In this document: positions 17,077 through 24,247 of the stretch, in pieces
Numbering within the stretch: the first letter of the stretch is position 1
Layout of the letters: each line of letters starts with the position of its first letter
Origin: JAVWGW01 sp036655915
GTDB lineage: Bacteria > Actinomycetota > Coriobacteriia > Coriobacteriales > Eggerthellaceae
DNA: 43,825 nucleotides
Direction of reading: 5' to 3'
Assembly (NCBI GenBank): GCA_036655915.1
Contig: JAVVPE010000007.1
Location: 1 to 43,825 of the forward strand
Translations under genes and position numbers: made by a program
The notes under the pieces: model-generated
What the model saw: only the letters and a program-made list of their open reading frames with translations
Databases searched by the model: none
Told to the model about the DNA's origin: nothing

Positions 17077-17106
17077 AAAAGGATCCCGCCGAAACGGAAT
17101 CCTTTT
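17077..17106. terminator. Terminator-like hairpin downstream of rubrerythrin
   Basis: AAAAGGATCCCG and CGGAATCCTTTT pair with one mismatch around a short loop. On the minus strand the stem ends in TTTTGTGT, so it probably terminates the rubrerythrin transcript before the hydrogenase promoter region. Confidence 0.55.
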
Positions 17107-17213
17107 AATCGAAAAATGCTGGATAAAAGAGAAACAATATGCAGCAAAGCGGTTCTTGGTTAAAGCAATTTTAACCTGCTTGAGCGTCAATACCCCGCAA
17201 GGAGTATCTTAGC

Positions 17214-17753
17214 CTAGTAGTTTTCTGCGCGCAGCTCGAAATACTCACGGCCGTGGGCGCACACGGGGCACACTTCGGGGGCTTCAGTGCCGATGTGGAT
17301 GTGCCCGCAGTTGCCGCACTTCCACGCACACACTTCGCCGCGCTTGAACACTTCGCCGTTGTTGATGCGTTCGATAAGGGCACGATAACGCGCTTCGTGC
17401 AGCTTTTCAACGCCAGCAACGCCGTCGAAGAGTTCTGCCAAATCGGCAAAGCCTTCTTCGCGTGCGGTGGCGGCAAATTCGGCGTACATATCGGTCCACT
17501 CATAGTTTTCGCCTGCAGCGGCATCGGCCAAGTTGTCAAGCGTCGTGGGAACAGCACCGCCGTGTAAAGCCTTAAACCACAGCTTGGCGTGCTCTTTTTC
17601 GTTGAGAGATGTTTCGGTGAAGATGCTCTGAATTTGTACGTAGCCATCCTTTTTAGCCTGGCTTGCATAATAAGCATACTTGGTGTGCGCTTGGGATTCG
17701 CCCGCAAACGCTGTTTGCAGGTTGGATTCAGTCTTTGAGCCCTTCAATTCCAT
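17214..17753 (-). CDS. Rubrerythrin
   Basis: The 179-residue protein has the ferritin-like di-iron domain (GESQAHTKY, NEKEHAKLWF, GVEKLHEARY supply the Glu/His ligands). A rubredoxin-like C-terminal domain follows with two CxxC pairs (WKCGNCG and EVCPVCAHGREYFEL). Rubrerythrins reduce hydrogen peroxide in the cytoplasm of anaerobes using NADH-linked electron donors. AAGGA lies 7 nt before the ATG. It is the last gene of a series running from 21.4 kb that mixes an Fe-S-type regulator, a manganese exporter and a base-excision enzyme, consistent with oxidative-stress defence. Confidence 0.96.
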   Translation of the reverse strand: MELKGSKTESNLQTAFAGESQAHTKYAYYASQAKKDGYVQIQSIFTETSLNEKEHAKLWFKALHGGAVPTTLDNLADAAAGENYEWTDMYAEFAATAREEGFADLAELFDGVAGVEKLHEARYRALIERINNGEVFKRGEVCAWKCGNCGHIHIGTEAPEVCPVCAHGREYFELRAENY

Positions 17754-17806
17754 ACCGGTTCCTTTCGACGAATGTTCTTATTGATACTGCATCTCAATTA
17801 TAGGCA

Positions 17807-18427
17807 TCAGCCTAAAAAACCGAGATGCTCAAGCAGTATTTTACACCCAATCGCTATAAGCACGATGCCGCCGGCGATGGTTGCGGGTTTTTCGTAGCGG
17901 GCACCAAAGCTGTGGCCCAAGCCCACCCCTGCAAGCGACAAAACGAAGGTGGTGATACCGATAACAACAACGGCAAACACAATATCCACCTGCAAAAACG
18001 CAAAAGTGATGCCCACGGCCAGCGCGTCGATACTGGTGGCCAGCGCCAGCATGAGCAGCTCTTTGTAATCCAGCTTGCTGGTGGTTGCGGCAGCGGCATC
18101 TGCTGCAGCAGGATCGCCCAGCTCACAGGCACCATCCGCGCACCCACAGCCGTCGCTGTGGAAGGCATCCCACAACATTTTAGCGCCGATGGCCGCCAAA
18201 AGCGCAAAGGCAATCCAGTGATCGAAGCCAGAAATAAGCGCTTCGAATTGCGTGCCCAGAGCGAAGCCGATAAGCGGCATCACGGCCTGGAAAATGCCAA
18301 AGAGCAGCGCAATCACCACGGCATGGCGCAGATTGAGGCGTTTCATGCCCAAACCTTTGCATATTGCCACGGCAAACGCATCCATCGACAAACCGATGCC
18401 GATCAAAAATACTTCGATAAATCCCAC
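17807..18427 (-). CDS. mntP: Manganese efflux pump MntP
   Basis: The 206-residue, six-helix protein has the two MntP half-motifs GLSMDAFAVAI (about 12-22) and ALATSIDALAVGI, whose acidic residues line the ion path. It exports Mn(II). A Cys/Asp-rich loop (DGCGCADGACELGD, about 92-105) in the central cytoplasmic linker may bind metal. The start is GTG at 18427, with GAAGGGAAG just upstream; the frame has no better ATG. It sits 53 nt upstream of rubrerythrin and 41 nt downstream of the MutY-like gene. The short upstream gap leaves no room for a yybP-ykoY manganese riboswitch. Confidence 0.92.
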   Translation of the reverse strand: MGFIEVFLIGIGLSMDAFAVAICKGLGMKRLNLRHAVVIALLFGIFQAVMPLIGFALGTQFEALISGFDHWIAFALLAAIGAKMLWDAFHSDGCGCADGACELGDPAAADAAAATTSKLDYKELLMLALATSIDALAVGITFAFLQVDIVFAVVVIGITTFVLSLAGVGLGHSFGARYEKPATIAGGIVLIAIGCKILLEHLGFLG

Positions 18428-18468
18428 GAAACTTCCCTTCTTATTGGTGCAGCGCGCACCCCTTACTG

Positions 18469-19305
18469 CTAAGCGTAATAGCCACTCTGCTCGCAGCGAA
18501 AAAATCCTTCAGCCACCATGCCTTCCACCACACCGCGATAGGTCTGTTCATCAAGCTGTTCGCGCTTGCCCGCACGCTCAAAAGCATCGAGGCGCGCAAA
18601 CAATTCCCCATCAGAAATTCCGGGATTTGCAAGCACGCAACGCAGGGCTTCGGCACGCTTTTGCCGCCGTGAACCCACATAGCTTGATTGCCGGGTGTGA
18701 TGAGCGCTTTTGCGGCTGGGATTTACCTGCGTTGCCTTAAGGTGTGCGCCGTAATCGAGCAGCGCATAATACCAGCCGCGCGGATTATCCTGGCTACAGG
18801 TAGATTGCACCAGGGGGTAGAGCTCCTTATCGCGTACCGCTTGTTCATCGGGGAAAAATTCGTGCAGAAACACCGTGCGCACGTTGGTTTCCAAATAGAC
18901 GGAAGGCTCGTTGTAGGCAAACGAACACACCCCAGCCGCCGTCGCCGGCCCTATGCCCGGCAAGGCTATTAAGGCGTCGATGTCGCGCGGCAACTTCCCC
19001 GCATACTCGGCAGCACAAATGTCGGCGGCACGTTTAAGCGCTAAGGCGCGGCGGTTGTAGCCCAGGCCCTGCCACTGTTCAAGCACACAAGCCGTATCGG
19101 CGGCCGCCAGCGCATCAAGCGTGGGAAACAGCGCCAAAAAGGCCTTCCAATACTTCAACACGCGCACCACCTGGGTCTGCTGCAGCATCACTTCGGAAAC
19201 TAAAACGGCGTAAGCATCATCCACGCAACGCCACGGAAGATCATTACGCTGGTGTTGCGCGCCCTCGCGCCAGACGCGGGCGATAAAATCATCAGGTTCG
19301 ATCAT
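18469..19305 (-). CDS. MutY-like HhH-GPD glycosylase lacking the Fe-S cluster
   Basis: This 278-residue HhH-GPD protein has the MutY-type segment SEVMLQQTQV with Glu38 and the hairpin LPGIGPATAAGV (about 115-126). Two deviations are visible. The aspartate of the MutY LDGNV motif is replaced by glutamate (LETNVRTV, about 138). The four-cysteine Fe-S loop is absent: after DYGAHLK comes a basic NPSRKSAHHTRQSSYVGSRRQKR-like segment without cysteine, then a C-terminal winged-helix-like stretch. A similar cluster-less family is, as I recall, sometimes annotated as adenine glycosylase or HesB-like. The substrate is uncertain; adenine opposite 8-oxoG is the default guess. It begins 8 nt after the Rrf2 regulator stop. 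Confidence 0.85.
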   Translation of the reverse strand: MIEPDDFIARVWREGAQHQRNDLPWRCVDDAYAVLVSEVMLQQTQVVRVLKYWKAFLALFPTLDALAAADTACVLEQWQGLGYNRRALALKRAADICAAEYAGKLPRDIDALIALPGIGPATAAGVCSFAYNEPSVYLETNVRTVFLHEFFPDEQAVRDKELYPLVQSTCSQDNPRGWYYALLDYGAHLKATQVNPSRKSAHHTRQSSYVGSRRQKRAEALRCVLANPGISDGELFARLDAFERAGKREQLDEQTYRGVVEGMVAEGFFRCEQSGYYA

Positions 19306-19313
19306 TGGTGCGA

Positions 19314-19877
19314 TCAGGCCTTATCCGCCGTACAAGACGTGGCGCATGCCTCAGGGGCACCAAGGAAGGCTTCACTGAGGGGCGCCGCGCACTCCCCCGC
19401 ACCCGCAGCGCTTTCCAAAAAGGAATCCATGGTGTGCGGCGCAAGATGCATGGCTTGAGCCACCAGGGGATGCGTGCCCCCCATACGGAACAAATCGCCG
19501 AGCGTGATGGATGAAAAGTAAGAAAACAAAATTTTGTCGGCCCCTTGCCACACGCGATTGAACACGCAGCTTGACTGCTGGGCGCAGGAATCAAGATCAA
19601 GAGAGCACGAGGCCACGCTGGCAGGCCCTTGCAGCGCCGTGATAACATCAAGCATGGTCACCTGGTTGGGGTCGCATTTAAGCGCCAGACCGCCATGTGC
19701 ACCTCGCGCGGTGACAATGAATCCCGCTGAAGTTAAATCGTGCTGAATGCTGCGCGCAAAAGCGTAGGGAATAGATTCTTCCTCGGCAATTTCGGCGATA
19801 GAAACAAAACCTTCACTGCGCTTGTTGGCAGCACGTAAAATGCGACACGCATAATCACAACGACGGGATACTTCCAT
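19314..19877 (-). CDS. Rrf2-family transcriptional regulator with cysteine-rich tail
   Basis: The 187-residue protein has an N-terminal winged helix (SRRCDYACRILRAAN through GAHGGLAL). A three-cysteine cluster motif follows at about 91-107 (C-X6-C-X5-C in SCSLDLDSCAQQSSCVF), as in IscR/NsrR/RsrR-type Fe-S sensors. Beyond the usual Rrf2 length there is a tail with three more cysteines (GECAAPL, EACATSC). It probably senses redox state, nitric oxide or Fe-S status and controls its own operon. It begins 3 nt after the upstream AAA+-like gene and is followed 8 nt later by the MutY-like gene, so the three are tightly linked. Confidence 0.9.
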   Translation of the reverse strand: MEVSRRCDYACRILRAANKRSEGFVSIAEIAEEESIPYAFARSIQHDLTSAGFIVTARGAHGGLALKCDPNQVTMLDVITALQGPASVASCSLDLDSCAQQSSCVFNRVWQGADKILFSYFSSITLGDLFRMGGTHPLVAQAMHLAPHTMDSFLESAAGAGECAAPLSEAFLGAPEACATSCTADKA

Positions 19878-19880
19878 AGC

Positions 19881-21425
19881 TTATGCGCCACCCTTTAACA
19901 GTGCATCAACATCGCCCATCTGTGCGCTGAACCCGGCGATAACCACATTTTCAAGCTGCTGGTATTCTTCGGATTCAAGCGGCTGGTAAGCGGCCAGCTT
20001 TTCATACATATTTTCAACACTGACCGGCAGATAGCTGCGACGGGCAAGACTTTCCTTGTACGCCGCTTCCACCGCTTCTTGCGCAGCCATATAGATATCA
20101 TAGCGCGACATATTGGCTGAAAGGCGCACAAGATCAGAGGTATCCAAACCGCGCGCACAGGGATGCTCAAGTGCGATGTGCTCCCAAATGTCCGTCCGTT
20201 CAGCGGTGGTGGGCAAATCTACCACGATTGGCTCAAAGGGATCGAGTAGGTCAAAGAAAAAATCTTCGAAATCGTTTTCCTGAGAAACGGTTGCCAGCAC
20301 ATAGACTTCCGGGTTTTCCACCGCCTGGGAAATCAGGTTGAGCGCTTCGCGAGCGCCGCGGGAAAGACGCGCCAGAGGAAAACTGTCGAAATCGTCAAAA
20401 TCACCATCGATAAGCGGTGGCCCCCACAAATCTATATCTTCCAACATCAGCACGCCGGGGCCTTCAAACGCCGTGCGACCAAAGGAAAGGCGCGGCTGAT
20501 GGTCGGCCGATGCCATAACGCACAGCACGGGCATACCCTGCGGGCCTTCTTCCATATTCATGCGCACCGTGGGCAGCGCAAGCTCGCCGACGGTGGCTGC
20601 CATAAACTGGTTGGCATCTTCGCGGGCATCGCTCATGAACAAAAAACTATCGGTAGCGGGCATTTTATTGATGCCGTAGCTTTCGTTGAGCTGCCGCAAA
20701 AATTCCTGGTATTGGGCATCTTTTTTGACGCCGATGCCAAAATCTCGCATCGTGGCAATGGCATCCCCAAAACCGGAAAGATCCTTATACATCAGGCCGC
20801 GCTGCTGCGCACGCGCGTCTTCGCCTTGCTTGGCAGCAGGGGCCGCAGCCGGTAGCGCGACGGAAGTTGCCGTAGAAGAGGCGGCTTTCTTTTCCTGTTC
20901 AAGCGACGCTAATTGCGCCGCCGATTTCATGGCAGGAAAAACCGAATCGGCCGTAAACAGGCCGGGGATTTTCGTCAGATCTTCCACCTTCACCAAACTG
21001 GCAGAGCCTTCTGATCCCTCCAGGAAATCATCGGCGATCATATCGGCCATATCCTCAACATCTTCACGCGTCAGGCCAAATTCTTCCAGCTTGTCAAGAG
21101 CCAAACGCTGCAAGGCTTCGGCGTTGCGCGCCATTTCATCACCGCTCAAAAACGGTTCAAGCTTCTCGAAAATATATTCGGCCAGCGAACGTTCCTTGCA
21201 GCTGCAGGCCAAATTCCACGCGGTGCGCAGGCCTTCGATTGCAGCGGCGTCTGGCCGGTAAGCTTCGCGGGAAGATTTTTCAAAAGCGGCCAGGTAAAGG
21301 TGCATGCCCAGCGTTGCATCGCCCGCAGCCACGGCTGCGGCGGCGCGCTTGAGATATTCGGCGGTATCGTTGACATCGTTGTTCTGGCTTGGTGAGCCGC
21401 TCAAATCGGTATTACCTTCAAACAT
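19881..21425 (-). CDS. AAA+-like protein with a degenerate P-loop
   Basis: The 514-residue protein has a helical N-terminal half (about 20-135), an Ala-rich linker (about 170-205) and a C-terminal AAA+ fold. The fold shows YKDLSGFGDAIATMR (AAA entry helix), a Walker-B-like GVLMLEDIDLWG (about 324-335), a sensor-1-like VYVLATVS and DPFEPIVVDLPTTAERTDIWEHI. At the P-loop position the sequence reads FLFMSDAREDANQFM (about 261-275), with no GxxGxGKT. It is therefore probably a non-hydrolysing relative. The start at ATG 21425 has AAGGAGG 8 nt upstream. First gene of the putative Rrf2/MutY-like/MntP/rubrerythrin unit. I know no function. Confidence 0.78.
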   Translation of the reverse strand: MFEGNTDLSGSPSQNNDVNDTAEYLKRAAAAVAAGDATLGMHLYLAAFEKSSREAYRPDAAAIEGLRTAWNLACSCKERSLAEYIFEKLEPFLSGDEMARNAEALQRLALDKLEEFGLTREDVEDMADMIADDFLEGSEGSASLVKVEDLTKIPGLFTADSVFPAMKSAAQLASLEQEKKAASSTATSVALPAAAPAAKQGEDARAQQRGLMYKDLSGFGDAIATMRDFGIGVKKDAQYQEFLRQLNESYGINKMPATDSFLFMSDAREDANQFMAATVGELALPTVRMNMEEGPQGMPVLCVMASADHQPRLSFGRTAFEGPGVLMLEDIDLWGPPLIDGDFDDFDSFPLARLSRGAREALNLISQAVENPEVYVLATVSQENDFEDFFFDLLDPFEPIVVDLPTTAERTDIWEHIALEHPCARGLDTSDLVRLSANMSRYDIYMAAQEAVEAAYKESLARRSYLPVSVENMYEKLAAYQPLESEEYQQLENVVIAGFSAQMGDVDALLKGGA

Positions 21426-21582
21426 CTTGCCCACCTCCTTCGTTGCTATTTTTCTTAATGCGCGGTATTTCACTCAACATTCTAGGTGACGCCACCCCGA
21501 AAACAAGCGTGCGAACCAAAAAACCAGCAATTGTTATGGTCCTGTAACGCATACGGTACTAAATTAGGCACATTTGGCTGCC

Positions 21583-22380
21583 TTACTTCCACTTAAGGAT
21601 GGGCCACCCAAGCCGCCGCGCCGTATGCGCAAGGGGCCAATCGGGTGTTACCGCAAACGCTTCGGTGGCGGCATAGAGCATCGGTCGGTCGGAATGGTGG
21701 TCGCCATAGGCATAGGCCAGCGTCCACCCCCCTTCGCCAAAAAGCTCATCGGCGAAGGCGGCAATAACGCGCGGTTTTTCTTCGCCCTCCACCGGATTTC
21801 CTGCCACTTCGTTGGTGTAGTTGCCGTTGGCGTCAACGGTCATGCGCGTAGAAATTTGGTAATCGAAGGGATGCACTTCATGGGCGCGTTCGATGATAGG
21901 TTCAAACGTGGCCGAAACAATCAGTACCACATGGCCATGCGCGCGGTGTTCTCGCATGGAAGCATCGCAGCTTTTGCGGAAGCGAGGCGCTATGCGCTCG
22001 TCGTAGAATTCGCGCAAAAAGGCATCAACTTCCTCTTTGGGGCGCCCCTCAAATGCAGTAAAAACAAGGGAGCGCACCGAACTTTCGTTTTGCGGCAGGC
22101 GCATCTTATAGGCGAAGGCCCACAGCAAAATGCGCAGCAAAACGCTGAACTTAAGCATACCGCGGCGCGCCATATAGGCCACCAACAACACAGGCGAGTT
22201 GCCGGTGATGCTGGTGCCATCAAAGTCGTATACGGCAAGCGGGACAGGGGCACCGGGGGCGCCAACCTGTCCTTGCTTGTTAAACTTGCCCGCATCTTCC
22301 CTGTTCGTTGCCGCAGATGCTGGGGTGTATGGCGTTGTGTGTTCGCGTTTAGGCACGATACCCTTACTCTTCGACCTCAT
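21583..22380 (-). CDS. HAD-superfamily phosphatase (PSPase-like, HAD-IB)
   Basis: The 265-residue protein carries HAD motif I DFDGT (in AVYDFDGTSITGN), motif II VSATFEPII, the motif III lysine in EEKPRVIAAF and motif IV AYGDHHSDRPML. This matches the HAD-IB/serB-like group that dephosphorylates small phosphomonoesters, including phosphoserine or lysophospholipids. The natural substrate is not evident. A 50-residue low-complexity N-terminus precedes motif I. The ATG at 22380 overlaps the ABC transporter end by 17 nt; a GTG at 22356 following TAAGGG is an equally good start. Probably the last gene of the MarR/ABC operon. Confidence 0.88.
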   Translation of the reverse strand: MRSKSKGIVPKREHTTPYTPASAATNREDAGKFNKQGQVGAPGAPVPLAVYDFDGTSITGNSPVLLVAYMARRGMLKFSVLLRILLWAFAYKMRLPQNESSVRSLVFTAFEGRPKEEVDAFLREFYDERIAPRFRKSCDASMREHRAHGHVVLIVSATFEPIIERAHEVHPFDYQISTRMTVDANGNYTNEVAGNPVEGEEKPRVIAAFADELFGEGGWTLAYAYGDHHSDRPMLYAATEAFAVTPDWPLAHTARRLGWPILKWK

Positions 22381-24247
22381 CAATACAATCAGCAAACTGT
22401 AAATTATACAACGAGGCGTAGAAACCGCCAAGGGCAAGCAGGCTTTCGTGGGTGCCCTGCTCCACGATATCACCACCATCGATCACCAAAATGAGGTCGG
22501 CGCTTCGGATGGTGGAAAGCCGGTGCGCAATCACGAACGAAGTGCGGCCCACCATCAGGTTGTCCATGGCCTTTTGAATGCGCTCTTCTGTGCGCGTGTC
22601 CACCGAAGAGGTGGCTTCATCCAAAATAAGCATGCGGCGGTCGGCCAAAATGGCGCGCGCGATGGTGAGCAACTGACGCTGCCCCTGGCTGATATTGCTG
22701 GCATCTTCATTGATGAGCATGTCGTAACCGCCCGGCAGCGTTTGAATGAAATGGTGGGCATAGGCCGCCTTTGCTGCCGCCTCCACCTGTTCATCGCTTG
22801 CCGCCAAGTTGCCGTAGCGGATGTTTTCGCGGATAGTGCCGCTGAACAGCCAGGTATCTTGCAGCACCATGCCAAACAGCGAACGCAGATCGTTGCGAGC
22901 AAAGCTGCGAATATCGTGGCCGCCTATGCGGATAGCGCCGGAATTTACATCGTAGAAGCGCATGAGCAGCTTCACCATCGTTGTTTTACCCGCGCCGGTG
23001 GGGCCTACCAGCGCCACGGTTTGACCCTGTGCCACCTGCGATGAAAAGTCGCTGATGATGATTTTTTCCGAGTCGTAGCCGAAGTGCACGTGGTCAAAGG
23101 CCACATCGCAGGCCACATCTTGTGATTGCACGCTAGCGCTATCTTGCGCTTCCTCTTCTTCATCAAGGAACTCAAAGATGCGTTCGGCCGAAGCCACCAT
23201 CTGCTGCAACACGCTTGAAACCTGCGTCAGCTGCGTGATGGGCTGCGTGAAATTTTTCACATATTGGATAAACGCCTGAATGTCGCCAACGGTGATAATG
23301 CCCTGTACGGCAAGCACGCTGCCCGAAACCGCCACGGCCACATAGCCCAGGTTGCCCACGAAGTTCATGATGGGCTGCATCAGGCCGGAAATAAACTGCG
23401 ATTTCCAGGCAGATTCGTAGAGCTTTGCGTTTGTTTCGTTGAAGGCCGCTATGGCCACTTCTTCCTGATTGAAGGCACGCACGATGGCGTGGCCCGAAAA
23501 CGTTTCTTCCACCTGGCCGTTTATGGCACCCAAGGTGGCCTGTTGCGCCTTGAAGTATTTTTGCGAGCGCTTCACAACCACCATGATAAGCACCATAGAA
23601 ATGGGGAAAATAACCACGGTAATCAGCGTCATAAGCGGGTTGATGGAAAGCATCATGATCGTGACGCCGATGATGGTGGTGGTGGACGTAATAAGTTGCG
23701 TTATGCCCTGGTTGAGGCTTTGGCCCAGCGTATCGACATCGTTGGTGATGCGCGAAAGCGTGTCGCCGGTTGAACTGCGCTCGAAGTAGCCCAGGGGCAT
23801 ACGGTCGATTTTTGCCGCGAGTTTTTTGCGCAACAGGTAACAAGTGTTTTGCGAAACGGAGCTCATAAGCCAGCCCTGCACAAACGAACACGCGGCCGAA
23901 AGCACATAGAGCCCCAGCGTGAACAGCAGGATTTCGGCCACTTTGTTGTAGGCGATGCCACCGGTGCCGGCAATTTTGGCGGCAATGCCCGTGAACAATT
24001 CGGTGGTGGCGGTGGATAAAACCTTGGGCCCCACAATAGTGAAAATGGTGGACCCGATGGCAAACAGGAACACGATGACCAGGGCGCCTTTGAAGTTACC
24101 CATAAACTGCAGCATCTTTTTAAGCGTGCCCTTGAAGTCTTTCGCCTTGGCACCGCCGCCCATGTGCCCCATGCCGTGGCCACCCATAGGGCCGCGCGCG
24201 GGCTTGCGCGGGGGAATCTGTGTTGTTTTGCTTGCGTCTTGGCTCAT
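22364..24247 (-). CDS. ABC exporter, catalytically competent half of a heterodimer
   Basis: A Gly/Met/His-rich N-terminus is followed by six transmembrane helices (about 45-330). The nucleotide-binding domain has Walker A GPTGAGKTT, a Q-loop at MVLQDTW, Walker B MLILDEATSSVD with the catalytic Glu, and switch IAHRLSTI with His. The signature is altered to ISQGQRQ instead of LSGGQ. Altered signature in one partner and catalytic defects in the other are typical of BmrCD/TM287-288-type heterodimeric multidrug exporters. It overlaps the upstream ABC gene by 4 nt (ATGA), so the two are translationally coupled. Confidence 0.94.
   Translation of the reverse strand: MSQDASKTTQIPPRKPARGPMGGHGMGHMGGGAKAKDFKGTLKKMLQFMGNFKGALVIVFLFAIGSTIFTIVGPKVLSTATTELFTGIAAKIAGTGGIAYNKVAEILLFTLGLYVLSAACSFVQGWLMSSVSQNTCYLLRKKLAAKIDRMPLGYFERSSTGDTLSRITNDVDTLGQSLNQGITQLITSTTTIIGVTIMMLSINPLMTLITVVIFPISMVLIMVVVKRSQKYFKAQQATLGAINGQVEETFSGHAIVRAFNQEEVAIAAFNETNAKLYESAWKSQFISGLMQPIMNFVGNLGYVAVAVSGSVLAVQGIITVGDIQAFIQYVKNFTQPITQLTQVSSVLQQMVASAERIFEFLDEEEEAQDSASVQSQDVACDVAFDHVHFGYDSEKIIISDFSSQVAQGQTVALVGPTGAGKTTMVKLLMRFYDVNSGAIRIGGHDIRSFARNDLRSLFGMVLQDTWLFSGTIRENIRYGNLAASDEQVEAAAKAAYAHHFIQTLPGGYDMLINEDASNISQGQRQLLTIARAILADRRMLILDEATSSVDTRTEERIQKAMDNLMVGRTSFVIAHRLSTIRSADLILVIDGGDIVEQGTHESLLALGGFYASLYNLQFADCIDEVEE

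Larger units (their letters stand above)
16843..17213. other. Intergenic region upstream of the hydrogenase operon
   Basis: No gene is seen in these 371 bases. They hold the hydrogenase ribosome site, AT-rich sequence suitable for its promoter, two inverted repeats and, at the far end, a terminator-like hairpin. A short inverted repeat CTACC-N12-GGTAG lies at about 16875-16896. I could not place a convincing -35/-10 pair. Confidence 0.6.

Noticed and set aside
18428..18468. Possible manganese (yybP-ykoY) riboswitch before mntP
   Set aside because: The gap between genes is only 41 nt, too short for the aptamer, and no matching conserved loops are seen.
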